Source of the DNA: Peptococcaceae bacterium
Lineage (GTDB): Bacteria > Bacillota > Peptococcia > Peptococcales > Peptococcaceae
NCBI GenBank assembly: GCA_017399005.1
Contig: JAFQEO010000009.1
Span: 80,309-144,308, forward strand
Length of the DNA: 64,000 bases
Reading direction: 5' to 3'
In this document: positions 18,683-26,475 of the stretch, one piece after another
Numbering within the stretch: position 1 is the stretch's first letter
Layout of the letters: every line of letters starts with the position of its first letter
Made by a program: the position numbers and the translations under genes
The notes under the pieces: generated by a model
Seen by the model: only the letters and a program-made list of their open reading frames with translations
Databases searched by the model: none
What the model was told of the DNA's origin: nothing

Positions 18683-19960
18683 CTAATCCATAAAATCGAA
18701 TTCTACGTCTTTGATTCGTACGGTGTCGCCGTCTTTACAGCCTTCTTCTCGCAGTGCTTTTACAACACCCATTGCTTCAACAATCTGTAAAAATCTTGAT
18801 ACGGCATCGTCATTGACAAAGTTGGTTCTTTTCCAGTGCCGTTCAATTTCCGGCCCGGATACCACATAAACACCAGCTTCATCTTTTTCAATTACAAATT
18901 TCACTTCGTCTTCTACAACTTTTGTCACTTTCACTTCTTCTGTCGGGGTCACTTCTTCCGGTTCCAGCTCTACCTGTTCTACCAGTTCTGCCAGCCGATA
19001 CACCAGTGGTTTCAGCCCTTCGCCGGTAGCTGCAGATACAGGGAACACTTCATATTCCGGCAGTTGTTCTTTTAAACGCTCCAGATAATCCACATCACCC
19101 ATGATGTCGGTTTTGTTTGCAGCGATTACCATTGGCCGTTTCATCAGAGATTCGTTATACCGGGCCAGCTCCTGATTTACAACGGCAAAGTCTTCTAACG
19201 GATCTCTGCCTTCCGAGCCGCTGATATCCAGTACATGCACCAGTACTTTTGTACGTTCGGTATGACGCAGGAAACGATGCCCTAAACCGGCACCATCTGC
19301 TGCCCCTTCAATTAACCCCGGGATATCGGCCATAACAAAACTGCGACCTTCATCTACTTTTACCATACCCAGGTTCGGTACAATGGTGGTAAAGTGATAA
19401 TCGGCAATTTTCGGTTTTGCAGCCGATACGTGCGAAATAATGGTGGATTTCCCTACATTCGGGAACCCTACCAGCCCTACATCCGCCAGCAGTTTTAATT
19501 CCAGCGTAATCCAGCGTTCTTCCCCGGCATCGCCGTTTTCCGCCAGTGTAGGCGCACGGTGGGTAGAACTTACAAAATGCGTGTTGCCTCTGCCGCCTCT
19601 GCCGCCTTTGGCAACTACCACTTTCTGCCCTGCCGCTGTTAAATCGGCCAGAATCTGCTGTGTTTCCGCATCACGCACAACTGTGCCGACCGGTACTTTC
19701 AGCTGTAAATCATCGGCATCGGCCCCGTGCATACTGCTTCCCTGGCCGTGTTTGCCGCGATCTGCTTTATAATGCGTTTTATAGCGGAAGTCAATCAGTG
19801 TACGCAGATTATTATCCGCTTCCAGAATAATGGAGCCGCCGTCACCGCCGTCACCGCCGGCCGGACCACCCATTGGCACATATTTCTCGCGGCGCCACGC
19901 CACAATACCGTTCCCGCCGTCGCCTGCTTTTACATGTACCTTTGCATAATCGTAAAACAT
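18683..19960 (-). CDS. obgE: Obg family GTPase
   Basis: A 425-residue ribosome-associated GTPase needed for 50S assembly and stress responses. The glycine-rich Obg fold spans 1-158 (GDGGDGG and GGRGGRGN). The GTPase domain starts with G1 GFPNVGKST (165-173), switch I TTIVPNLG, G3 DIPGL (212-216) and G4 NKTD. A C-terminal OCT domain (about 345-425) follows an acidic linker. It sits between a small hypothetical gene (30 bp upstream) and the Na/Pi transporter (15 bp downstream). The rplU-rpmA genes that often precede obg are absent. Confidence 0.96.
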   Translation of the reverse strand: MFYDYAKVHVKAGDGGNGIVAWRREKYVPMGGPAGGDGGDGGSIILEADNNLRTLIDFRYKTHYKADRGKHGQGSSMHGADADDLQLKVPVGTVVRDAETQQILADLTAAGQKVVVAKGGRGGRGNTHFVSSTHRAPTLAENGDAGEERWITLELKLLADVGLVGFPNVGKSTIISHVSAAKPKIADYHFTTIVPNLGMVKVDEGRSFVMADIPGLIEGAADGAGLGHRFLRHTERTKVLVHVLDISGSEGRDPLEDFAVVNQELARYNESLMKRPMVIAANKTDIMGDVDYLERLKEQLPEYEVFPVSAATGEGLKPLVYRLAELVEQVELEPEEVTPTEEVKVTKVVEDEVKFVIEKDEAGVYVVSGPEIERHWKRTNFVNDDAVSRFLQIVEAMGVVKALREEGCKDGDTVRIKDVEFDFMD

Positions 19961-19990
19961 TGGAACACCTGCCTCATTGTTTCAAATTTT

Positions 19991-20254
19991 TTAGAATCCG
20001 TAGCGCAGCAGACAGAATCTGGTGTTATATCCAAAGGCATGACCGTTCAGAAACGCATCCAGATCTTTGGTAATTAACGATGTCTCATCTTCTGCTTTCG
20101 CTTTTTCATAAAATACTCTTAAAAATTTCCGGTCAAACGCTGCCAGATACTCTTCGATTTCTTCTTCGCTGTATCCCAGTTCAGGCGCATACCGGAAAAT
20201 ATACTCAACTGTTTCAATTCGCAATGTAAATTCATTGGCTCTGATGTAACTCAA
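19991..20254 (-). CDS. Small hypothetical protein upstream of obgE
   Basis: An 87-residue protein from a TTG start (20252-20254), with GGGAGGCG seven bases upstream. It appears mostly helical and acidic in the middle (APELGYSEEEIEEYLAAFDRKFLRVFYEKA), with no signal peptide, membrane segment or cysteine motif beyond one Cys near the end. I recognise no family. The 30-bp gap to obgE implies co-expression, so a role near translation is possible but unproven. A -10 TATAAT (20292-20297, minus strand) lies about 40 bp upstream. Confidence 0.6.
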   Translation of the reverse strand: MSYIRANEFTLRIETVEYIFRYAPELGYSEEEIEEYLAAFDRKFLRVFYEKAKAEDETSLITKDLDAFLNGHAFGYNTRFCLLRYGF

Positions 20255-20379
20255 GCAAAACGCCTCCCTGTCACATTTACTCTCAGCATATATTATAACA
20301 CAACTCTATTTCAATTCAGTATTAAATTACTTTATATTTCCTGTTGATTGCACAGGATTGTTTATCCGTAACCCGAACA

Positions 20380-20528
20380 TGTACACCCTGTACAGTCTGC
20401 ATAGTTTCTCAACTCTTTTCTGTATTCTATTTTTTATTTTTTCAGACTTTGCCGGCAAAGTGTACAAGTATACAGAACCCTACTGGCTGAGCGAAAAAAG
20501 TATACAACAAGTTTACAGTAAGTGTACA
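20380..20528. promoter_or_regulatory. Cluster of TGTACA and TATACA sites in a 360-bp gene-free stretch
   Basis: The gene-free stretch 20255-20615 holds four TGTACA palindromes (20380, 20389, 20461, 20523) plus two GTATACA motifs (from 20468 and 20500). Such density in 150 bp is unusual by chance. It lies upstream of the obgE transcription unit and just past the terminator of the ABC exporter operon. The GntR operator at 24221-24261 contains the related GTGTACTA. Which protein binds is unknown. Confidence 0.4.
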
Positions 20529-20530
20529 GC

Positions 20531-20573
20531 AAACGCCCGGAGCAGCAGAAAAGTTCTGCCATCCCGGGCGTTT
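20531..20573 (-). terminator. Terminator of the GntR-ABC operon
   Basis: AAACGCCCGG (20531-20540) pairs with CCGGGCGTTT (20564-20573), with inner GCAG/CTGC pairing. It follows the permease stop codon at 20616. Confidence 0.75.
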
Positions 20574-20615
20574 ATCGTGTTCGTTATTCTATTATTTATT
20601 ATCTATACTGGTTAC

Positions 20616-22916
20616 TTACTGATACTGTGCCGGAACAGTGCCTTTATAGAACAGCTGATTCTGCCAGTCATTACTGCCAGTATGATTATAACGCAGCAGC
20701 ACAAAGTGCGTATTATCAAATTCTGCAAAAATCCCGCCGCCACTCAGAAGGTCACACTCCTGAATGAACTGATTTACCTGTTCCACACCACTGATATGGC
20801 CTGTCAGTTCCGCCTGGCTGCTTAATAATTCCATACAGCGTTCCACATTCATGTCATCAATATCTTTCTGAGATTTTGCATCTTCCTCAAGCAGATTATA
20901 TGCTACATTCAGCATATCGCGCAGTTCAGCTTCTGTTTTCTCCTCACAACGGAAGATTAACGCATCGCTGAAATTACGCTCGTTTTTATCAATATCCATC
21001 TGATTCAAAATGGCCAGAGTTTGTGTATCAGCTTCATACACCGGCATCTGGAAATAGTAATAGCTGCTGTAAGGACCAGAAGAAGGTTTTTGCGGAAGCT
21101 GAATTTCGATTGTATACTTCTGTGCAGTTTTCAACGCGTCAAACTGACGGTCATGGACATCCTGTTTATAGGCTTCCAGAATGGCCGCCATGGTATCATA
21201 GTTCTGCATCTCTTTTTCCGGATATGTTTTTGATACAGCCTCTGTGGTAACCACAATTTCACCATCTATCCGTGCAGTAGTGGTCTCCATTACACGACGT
21301 TCCGCATCCGTTTCCTGATTATAAATAAGCGTGTTATTCACGGTCATATGATAAACCGTTTCTGGTGCTGCATTTAATACCTCTGCATACACTGTTTCCC
21401 GATAACCCTGCTGATTATACAGAGATTTAAAGTTTTCTTCAATGCTTTCTGCTGTTACCGCACGATAAATTCTGGATTTGACATCCCCGTTTTTCAGCCG
21501 GTACTGTACGGTAATAGATGTGGTTTTCTGATTTTCATAATAATCATACGGTGACCGGTTCCCGTCAAAATCACTGGAGCGATAGAGCTTTTCATTCACA
21601 ACCGGCTGCAGTAAGTCATATACACCCTGCTTCACATCGGTATCCTGCGTAAAGGTTCCGTCATCACCGTAATTATTAATGCGTTCGGCGCCCTGCACCA
21701 CCAGCGATACCTGCTGTACTTCATCCGGTTCCGGCAGGTAGGAATCGTAGCCCAGCAAATCAAACCGGAATGCGCCAACCACCGCCAGAATCAGCACCAG
21801 AATTACGGCACAGTGAGACAATCGTTTGCCCATAGCCTTGAAATCATGCTGGATGATAACCTCACAGGTCATGTGGGTCAGAATCGCAAAGGTAATCACC
21901 GCGAAGTAGAAAAACATCCGGCTGCCCACCGCCTGGAACACCAGCCCGGCTGCTATGCCCACAATAAACATCAGATAGGCTTTCAGAATCGGTTCGCTTA
22001 TTGGATACACCATCGCTTTACCGGCAGCTTCACTCGGTCGTTTCTGATACAGGAACCAGGAGGCTGCAGAGAGCAGAACCGTCATCCCGATTTGAGCTGC
22101 CAGAACACTTCCGGCCATTGCCTCAGTTGTCATTACATAGCTGTTGCTGCGATAAGATATGTCGCTCAAATACTGAAACGCTGCACAGAACGGCGAAAAT
22201 TTCAGAGAACTTTCAATAATCTGCGAACCATTATAGGTTGCAAAGAACAGACTGTACATCAGATTCAGAATCCATGCTGCAAGCGGCACTCCAAAATGCA
22301 GTACCGCATTTATAGCCATATGGGTTGCCATAGTACCTGCCAGCTGTCCTGCAAATACCGCAATGCTGTAACTTGCCAGCAGAAACAGCAGCATATACAA
22401 GGTGTGCTGCAGAATGGCACCGATATTAATAATACTGCCCATGCCATATGCAGCAACCACAACAAAGGACACCGCAATCATCACCAGCAGCGGAACGATA
22501 TTTAAAATCAGACCGGCTGCATACTGATTCAGAAACAGACGGGTACGAGTAATCGGCTGGCTGTGATAGAAATTCACCTGTTTTTTCTGCTGAAGATAAA
22601 AGAACATCACACAGCCGATAACCGCCGCCAGCACAATAGCAGAGAAATACAACGGTACAAAGCCTTCCTGCCGGAACCATCTTACCATCTGGTTCATCTG
22701 TGTTTGCATCAGCAGTTCTCCAGCAGAAATTTCTCTGACATAACTGCCGGATGTAATACTATCCAGCTTTAACATCGTAAATACCGGCCCTGCAAAGCCG
22801 TAAACCACCGAACAGATTACTGCAATCCACCAGTAGCTGCGCAGGCTGTGCATCAGAAAAACGCCTCGTTTTCCCGCTTTTGTTTCTGTTTTAGTAGATA
22901 AGCTGCTGGATGTCAT
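20616..22916 (-). CDS. ABC-2-type transporter permease (large)
   Basis: A 766-residue membrane protein. The N-terminal 370 residues contain about eight hydrophobic segments (SYWWIAVICSVVYGFAGPVF, VPLYFSAIVLAAVIGCVMFFYL and others). The remaining 390 or so form a mostly soluble, probably extracytoplasmic region after a membrane segment near HCAVILVLILAVVGAF. LQQKKQVNFYHSQPITRTRLFLNQY is typical of ABC-2 permeases in Bacillota. The ATG at 22914-22916 has GGAGGTG about nine bases upstream and lies within the end of the ATPase gene. Substrate is unknown; the GntR-controlled setting suggests envelope-stress or drug export. Confidence 0.8.
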   Translation of the reverse strand: MTSSSLSTKTETKAGKRGVFLMHSLRSYWWIAVICSVVYGFAGPVFTMLKLDSITSGSYVREISAGELLMQTQMNQMVRWFRQEGFVPLYFSAIVLAAVIGCVMFFYLQQKKQVNFYHSQPITRTRLFLNQYAAGLILNIVPLLVMIAVSFVVVAAYGMGSIINIGAILQHTLYMLLFLLASYSIAVFAGQLAGTMATHMAINAVLHFGVPLAAWILNLMYSLFFATYNGSQIIESSLKFSPFCAAFQYLSDISYRSNSYVMTTEAMAGSVLAAQIGMTVLLSAASWFLYQKRPSEAAGKAMVYPISEPILKAYLMFIVGIAAGLVFQAVGSRMFFYFAVITFAILTHMTCEVIIQHDFKAMGKRLSHCAVILVLILAVVGAFRFDLLGYDSYLPEPDEVQQVSLVVQGAERINNYGDDGTFTQDTDVKQGVYDLLQPVVNEKLYRSSDFDGNRSPYDYYENQKTTSITVQYRLKNGDVKSRIYRAVTAESIEENFKSLYNQQGYRETVYAEVLNAAPETVYHMTVNNTLIYNQETDAERRVMETTTARIDGEIVVTTEAVSKTYPEKEMQNYDTMAAILEAYKQDVHDRQFDALKTAQKYTIEIQLPQKPSSGPYSSYYYFQMPVYEADTQTLAILNQMDIDKNERNFSDALIFRCEEKTEAELRDMLNVAYNLLEEDAKSQKDIDDMNVERCMELLSSQAELTGHISGVEQVNQFIQECDLLSGGGIFAEFDNTHFVLLRYNHTGSNDWQNQLFYKGTVPAQYQ

Positions 22917-23814
22917 AGCCAAGCACCTCCATTTCGGTGATAAAGATTTCTTCCAGAGTCAGCGGCAGCAGTTCACAATACAGCGGCTGCATAGCTTTTA
23001 TACGTGCCTCGGTTTCATCGGCACTGCCGCGCACTACCAGAATCGATAAACTGCCTCGCTGTTCCATTGTAACAATATCCAGCCCGGTGAAATCCTCCCG
23101 GCTTTTTGGCTCTGTAAACGCACACTGCACTTTATGAATGTTGCTCTGCAGATGATCCAGCTCCCGTTCAAAAATCACACCGCCCTGATGCAGTAACCCG
23201 ATGTGGTCACAGATATCCTCCAGTTCCCGCAGGTTATGGGATGCGATAATCGGTGTCATCTGGTGTTCTACCACGGCATCCGCCATCAGCCGTTTTACCG
23301 CCTGCCGCATAACCGGGTCAAGGCCGTCAAAGGTTTCGTCACAGAACAGATAATCCGGCTGGCAGGATAAGGCCAGAATAATATGCGCCTGTTTCTGCAT
23401 CCCTTTGGAAAAAGTATTCAGCTTGCGTTTGCTGTCCAGACGGAACAAGCCTGTCAATTCGCGGAATTTTTCATAGGAGAACCGCTGATACATTGCCGCA
23501 AAATAATTGGCCATCTCTTCCATGTTGCTGTTGGAAAAATAAAACTGGTCATCAGAAATATAAAAGATTTTCTGTTTCAGTGCTTCGTTTTCATAAACCG
23601 GCTGTCCGTCTATCAGAATCTGCCCGGCATCCGGACGGTAAATTCCTGCCAGCAGCCGCAGAAATGTGGATTTGCCTGCGCCGTTGCTGCCGATTAAACC
23701 AAAAATCGAACCTTTCTGAATGGTTGTAGATACCTGATTCAGCGCCTGAATTTTATCAAACTGTTTGCTAAGGTCTGTTACAGAAATTCCTGTTGTGTTC
23801 ATTATTTCAGTCAT
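22891..23814 (-). CDS. ABC transporter ATP-binding protein
   Basis: A 307-residue ATPase partner of the ABC-2 permease. Walker A is GSNGAGKST, the signature region is FSKGMQKQAHIILALS, and Walker B is DYLFCDETFDGLDP, followed by the H-loop SHNLRELE. The C-terminal 90 residues are the variable tail typical of YtrB-like ATPases. I chose the ATG at 23812-23814 with AGGAGGATG nine bases upstream; it overlaps the GntR gene end by 8 bp and the permease start by about 26 bp. Confidence 0.88.
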   Translation of the reverse strand: MTEIMNTTGISVTDLSKQFDKIQALNQVSTTIQKGSIFGLIGSNGAGKSTFLRLLAGIYRPDAGQILIDGQPVYENEALKQKIFYISDDQFYFSNSNMEEMANYFAAMYQRFSYEKFRELTGLFRLDSKRKLNTFSKGMQKQAHIILALSCQPDYLFCDETFDGLDPVMRQAVKRLMADAVVEHQMTPIIASHNLRELEDICDHIGLLHQGGVIFERELDHLQSNIHKVQCAFTEPKSREDFTGLDIVTMEQRGSLSILVVRGSADETEARIKAMQPLYCELLPLTLEEIFITEMEVLGYDIQQLIY

Positions 23815-24196
23815 GGATTTCATCCTCCTTCTGCTGCTCATAAACCTGCTGCACTACCGCATAAACCTCATCCTGCGGAACCTGCAGCCGATATAAATCT
23901 GTACTCAATGCCGCCAGCTGTTCCAGAAGCTCCTTCTGCTGCACGGTTCGCAGTTCCTGTAAACTGCTGCCTACAAAACTGCCCCGGCCTTTCAGCGAAT
24001 AAATCACACCCTGTCGCTCCAGCTCCGCATACGCTTTCTGAATGGTATTTGGATTAATGGCCAGTTCCTGCGCCAGCTGCCGCACAGAAGGAAGCTGGTC
24101 ATCCCGCTGCAGAACACCGGATACCACCAGATGTTTGATATTATCTATAATCTGTTCGTAAATCGGTTTACGGCTCTTGTAGTCGATTAATATCAT
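23807..24196 (-). CDS. GntR family (YtrA-type) transcriptional regulator
   Basis: A 129-residue repressor: a winged helix of about 70 residues (PIYEQIIDNIKHLVVSGVLQRDDQLPSVRQLAQELAINPNTIQKAYAELERQGVIYSLKGRGSFV) followed by a short helical dimerisation tail, characteristic of the YtrA subfamily. The ATG at 24194-24196 follows AAAGGAG; 28 upstream in-frame codons run through the promoter and are rejected. It leads the ABC exporter operon and most likely represses it through the palindrome at 24221-24261. Confidence 0.88.
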   Translation of the reverse strand: MILIDYKSRKPIYEQIIDNIKHLVVSGVLQRDDQLPSVRQLAQELAINPNTIQKAYAELERQGVIYSLKGRGSFVGSSLQELRTVQQKELLEQLAALSTDLYRLQVPQDEVYAVVQQVYEQQKEDEIHD

Positions 24197-24220
24197 AGGC
24201 TCACTCCTTTCCGTCATTAT

Positions 24221-24261
24221 GTGTATTATCTGTTCTAGCTGTATTATCTTATCTAGTACAC
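24221..24261. promoter_or_regulatory. Candidate GntR operator
   Basis: On the minus strand the site begins GTGTACTAG and ends AATACAC. Within it GATAATACA occurs twice, 18 bp apart, separated by GCTAGAACA. It sits just downstream of the -10 box, over the likely transcription start, as expected for a YtrA-type autorepressor. Confidence 0.5.
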
Positions 24262-24265
24262 TTAT

Positions 24266-24293
24266 ATCATACCATGTCATTGCAGATTGTCAA
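24266..24293 (-). promoter_or_regulatory. Promoter of the GntR-ABC exporter operon
   Basis: On the minus strand: consensus -35 TTGACA (24288-24293), 16-base spacer, -10 TATGAT (24266-24271). Transcription would start inside the candidate operator. Confidence 0.75.
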
Positions 24294-24341
24294 TATATTT
24301 TTGTAGAATCCTGAAAATCTTTCTACTGTTGCAAGATGCAC

Positions 24342-24372
24342 AAAAACCGAAGGCTTTTTACACCTTCGGCTT
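24342..24372 (-). terminator. Terminator of the sigma/RsiV-like unit
   Basis: CCGAAGG (24347-24353) pairs with CCTTCGG (24363-24369); on the minus strand TTTTT follows. It lies about 40 bp after the stop of the anti-sigma gene. Confidence 0.85.
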
Positions 24373-24414
24373 TTACAATTAATTTTCTATATGTTTTATA
24401 CGAAACTATCTTTT

Positions 24415-25338
24415 TTACTCTGCCAGCAGAGGTTTCAGCACCGCATCCCCGATTACAAATTCCGGGCATCCCATAAATCCAGGAGCTACTTCATATTCAT
24501 TAAATACGATTACCAGCTGCCCGTCCTGATTGCGGTAAAAGGTCTGATTTTCTGCAATCTGCTGAAAATTATCTTCCGGCAGCTCACAATTGATATCATA
24601 CACGACATTTTCATCAACCTCCATACGATGTGTCATCTGCTCTTTAATATTCTCGCTGATGGCCGTTACATAATCCGCATCTTCCCGGAACAGATCTGCC
24701 AGCAGTACATATCGTCCGCTGAGTTTATCCAGATTGTAATAATGCACGGTTTCCGCACCGCCGGCCACGGTTTCTACCGTGTTAATCTGCAGCGCAAACC
24801 ATTCCTCGCTGTCAGTCACCACATTGTATGTGATATCCAGCCCGTAAACACCGCCCTGCTGTTCCATTTCCTGCTGGAACTGTTCAATCATACGGTCGGC
24901 ATATGCTACTACCTCTGCATTGATTTCTCCCACACTGCTCTGAAGCTGTGCATCGCCCTTTGCTGTCAGTTCCGGAGTTTTCACGCTGGCTGCATATTTT
25001 TCGTCTGCAGCCTCTTCCTGATAATGATGAATTGTCACCAGGTCAATCACTTTATTCAGTACCGGCACATCGGCTACTGCTTCTGCAATTTTAGGATTTA
25101 CATTCGGCACAATCAGCAAAGCCAGAACCGATGCTGCAGCCACTACACGCACCGCAGATTTCCACTGCCATCCAGCTTTTCTGAAGTTGTCTTTCTGCTG
25201 CATCCGAGCAGACAGTCCCGCCTGTTTTTCCTGTTTTGCCTTCTGAATTCCTCTTTGCAGAGCCTCCAGTGCTTCCTCCGGTACTTCCATCTCGTTATAT
25301 TCTTTTTTCAGCATATCCAGTTGCTCCTGTCTGTTCAT
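24415..25338 (-). CDS. RsiV-like anti-sigma factor (DUF4163/DUF3298)
   Basis: A 307-residue single-pass membrane protein. Residues 1-60 form the cytoplasmic sigma-binding part, about 62-78 are the membrane segment (AVRVVAAASVLALLIVPN), and the outside part holds a DUF4163-like region (about 115-205) and DUF3298 (about 215-300, ending QLVIVFNEYEVAPGFMGCPEF). Bacillus RsiV with this layout binds lysozyme and is then cleaved, freeing SigV. The same role is an inference here. Its ATG overlaps the sigma gene by 4 bp, and a terminator follows. Confidence 0.8.
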   Translation of the reverse strand: MNRQEQLDMLKKEYNEMEVPEEALEALQRGIQKAKQEKQAGLSARMQQKDNFRKAGWQWKSAVRVVAAASVLALLIVPNVNPKIAEAVADVPVLNKVIDLVTIHHYQEEAADEKYAASVKTPELTAKGDAQLQSSVGEINAEVVAYADRMIEQFQQEMEQQGGVYGLDITYNVVTDSEEWFALQINTVETVAGGAETVHYYNLDKLSGRYVLLADLFREDADYVTAISENIKEQMTHRMEVDENVVYDINCELPEDNFQQIAENQTFYRNQDGQLVIVFNEYEVAPGFMGCPEFVIGDAVLKPLLAE

Positions 25339-25823
25339 AATAATACCGCTCCTTCTTCTTCCATAGACAGTCTTAATTTTTTTAACGACCGGTACAGCCG
25401 GCTTTTTACCGTACTCAAATTTTCATCCAGCGTCTGCGCAATCTGATTTAACTGCATCCCTTCAAAATAACGCAGAACTATCACCGTTTTATCCATCGGT
25501 TCCAGCTGTTCCAGCGCCTGATGCAAATCGACATCGCTATAGATATCTTCCGTTTCTCCATCCATATCATAAAGTACGGTTTCCTGCTGTTTTCGTTTTC
25601 GCAGAAAACTGATAGATTCATTAATCACGATTCTATAGAGCCATGTTCCTGCATATTGCGGATTTTTTAAGGTATGACTGTGTTTTATGGCTTTGTAGGC
25701 GCTTTCCTGCACCAGATCCAGTGCATCATTCTCATTGTGTACATAACTGTAGGCCAGTCTGTATAGTTTTTTATAATCGGCTATCAATTGCTGTTCAATT
25801 AACGCCTCGTTATCCTGCTTCAT
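25335..25823 (-). CDS. ECF RNA polymerase sigma factor (SigV-like)
   Basis: A 162-residue ECF sigma factor. Region 2 (about 12-78) contains DYKKLYRLAYSYVHNENDALDLVQESAYKAIKH; region 4 (about 105-155) contains LEPMDKTVIVLRYFEGMQLNQIAQTLDENLSTVKSRLYRSLKKLR. AAGGAGG precedes the ATG. It is co-transcribed with, and overlaps by 4 bp, the RsiV-like gene, which should hold it at the membrane. A -35 of the TGAAAC type lies upstream, consistent with autoregulation. Targets in other organisms include lysozyme-resistance genes. Confidence 0.9.
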   Translation of the reverse strand: MKQDNEALIEQQLIADYKKLYRLAYSYVHNENDALDLVQESAYKAIKHSHTLKNPQYAGTWLYRIVINESISFLRKRKQQETVLYDMDGETEDIYSDVDLHQALEQLEPMDKTVIVLRYFEGMQLNQIAQTLDENLSTVKSRLYRSLKKLRLSMEEEGAVLL

Positions 25824-25853
25824 TTTGACAACCTCCTTTGCAGCTGCACTTTG

Positions 25854-25883
25854 TTAGAGTTTATTGGCAGCAGAAAAGTTTCA
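25854..25883 (-). promoter_or_regulatory. Candidate ECF-type (autoregulated) promoter
   Basis: On the minus strand TGAAACTTTT (-35 at 25878-25883) matches the -35 used by SigV/SigW-type factors. CTCTAA about 18 bases downstream is a possible -10. The -10 match is weak, so this rests mainly on the -35 and its position about 60 bp before the sigma gene. Confidence 0.35.
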
Positions 25884-26037
25884 GATGTTTTTAAATTATA
25901 CATCGTTTCTGCATGAATCTGCAGTGACACTTCCACTTATATTGTACCGGAAATCGTTTTATCGCACTATATCCTACCCAGAAGATATGATTATGCTTAT
26001 AAAAAATTCCATTTATATTATTTCAAGCTTTTTATTG

Positions 26038-26066
26038 TTGACTTACGCTAACTTTTCTAGTATGAT
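26038..26066 (+). promoter_or_regulatory. Strong plus-strand promoter with no clear gene downstream
   Basis: -35 TTGACT (26038-26043), 17-base spacer, -10 TATGAT (26061-26066). The next recognisable element on the plus strand is the terminator at 26305-26362. Confidence 0.6.
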
Positions 26067-26072
26067 ATAAAC

Positions 26073-26362
26073 ATCAAGAAGATGTCAGTGACATAAATGA
26101 AGTCAGACTTTTCCAGATGACTTTTTTGCAGGTAGGAGCGCAAAAAAATTCATTAGAAACGGCTGCCATACACCGCACAGACATCACACCTTTTCGAAAT
26201 GAAACATACATAGGCTTCACATTCGTATCTGGATTTATTTCAGCGTGAATCCACAATACGCGCCACATGCCACAAACCCTATGAGTTTCACCCGACTTTG
26301 CAAAGAAAATCCCCTGTTTTCACAGAACCGGAACCTCTGTTGAAACGGGGGATTTTCTTTTT
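26073..26362 (+). ncRNA. Candidate small non-coding RNA (about 290 nt)
   Basis: The stretch between a near-consensus promoter and a strong terminator in the 650-bp gap between sigma and symporter genes. The only plus-strand frame of note is open for about 58 codons (ATG-to-stop 43 codons, from about 26118) but has no ribosome site and no recognisable motif. I see small hairpins, for example TGGATT/AATCCA around 26228-26251. I could not match it to tmRNA, RNase P RNA, SRP RNA or 6S RNA by their conserved motifs. It could also be a decayed gene. Confidence 0.35.
26305..26362 (+). terminator. Strong terminator of the plus-strand transcript
   Basis: AAAATCCCC pairs with GGGGATTTT, extended by inner GTTT-CACAG/CTGTTG-AAAC pairing, followed by CTTTTT on the plus strand. 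A-rich sequence on the other side could let it work both ways. Confidence 0.75.
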
Positions 26363-26413
26363 GAGTTTGTTTCAGTTTCATTCTGATTTTTCGTCTCTGG
26401 ATTTTCAAGACAT

Positions 26414-26449
26414 AAAAAACGAGATATCCTGTTTTTCAGAATATCCCGC
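26414..26449 (-). terminator. Terminator of the symporter gene
   Basis: On the minus strand CGGGATATTCTG pairs with CAGGATATCTCG, then TTTTTT. It starts about 25 bp past the stop codon. Confidence 0.85.
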
Positions 26450-26475
26450 AAATGTTTATTTTGAATGACTTCCTG

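Noticed and set aside
24391..25446. 351-codon plus-strand frame
   Set aside because: It is antisense to the RsiV-like and sigma genes, whose domains are clear. Its composition (Phe/His/Cys-rich) is typical of a shadow frame.
26074..26268. 64-codon minus-strand frame beside the symporter terminator
   Set aside because: It has no ribosome site or recognisable motif, and it runs opposite to the clear promoter and terminator of the plus-strand transcript.
26073..26362. tmRNA, RNase P RNA, SRP RNA or 6S RNA
   Set aside because: The conserved cores I know for these (for example GAGGAAAGTCC of RNase P and the GGAAGGAAGC loop of SRP) are not present.
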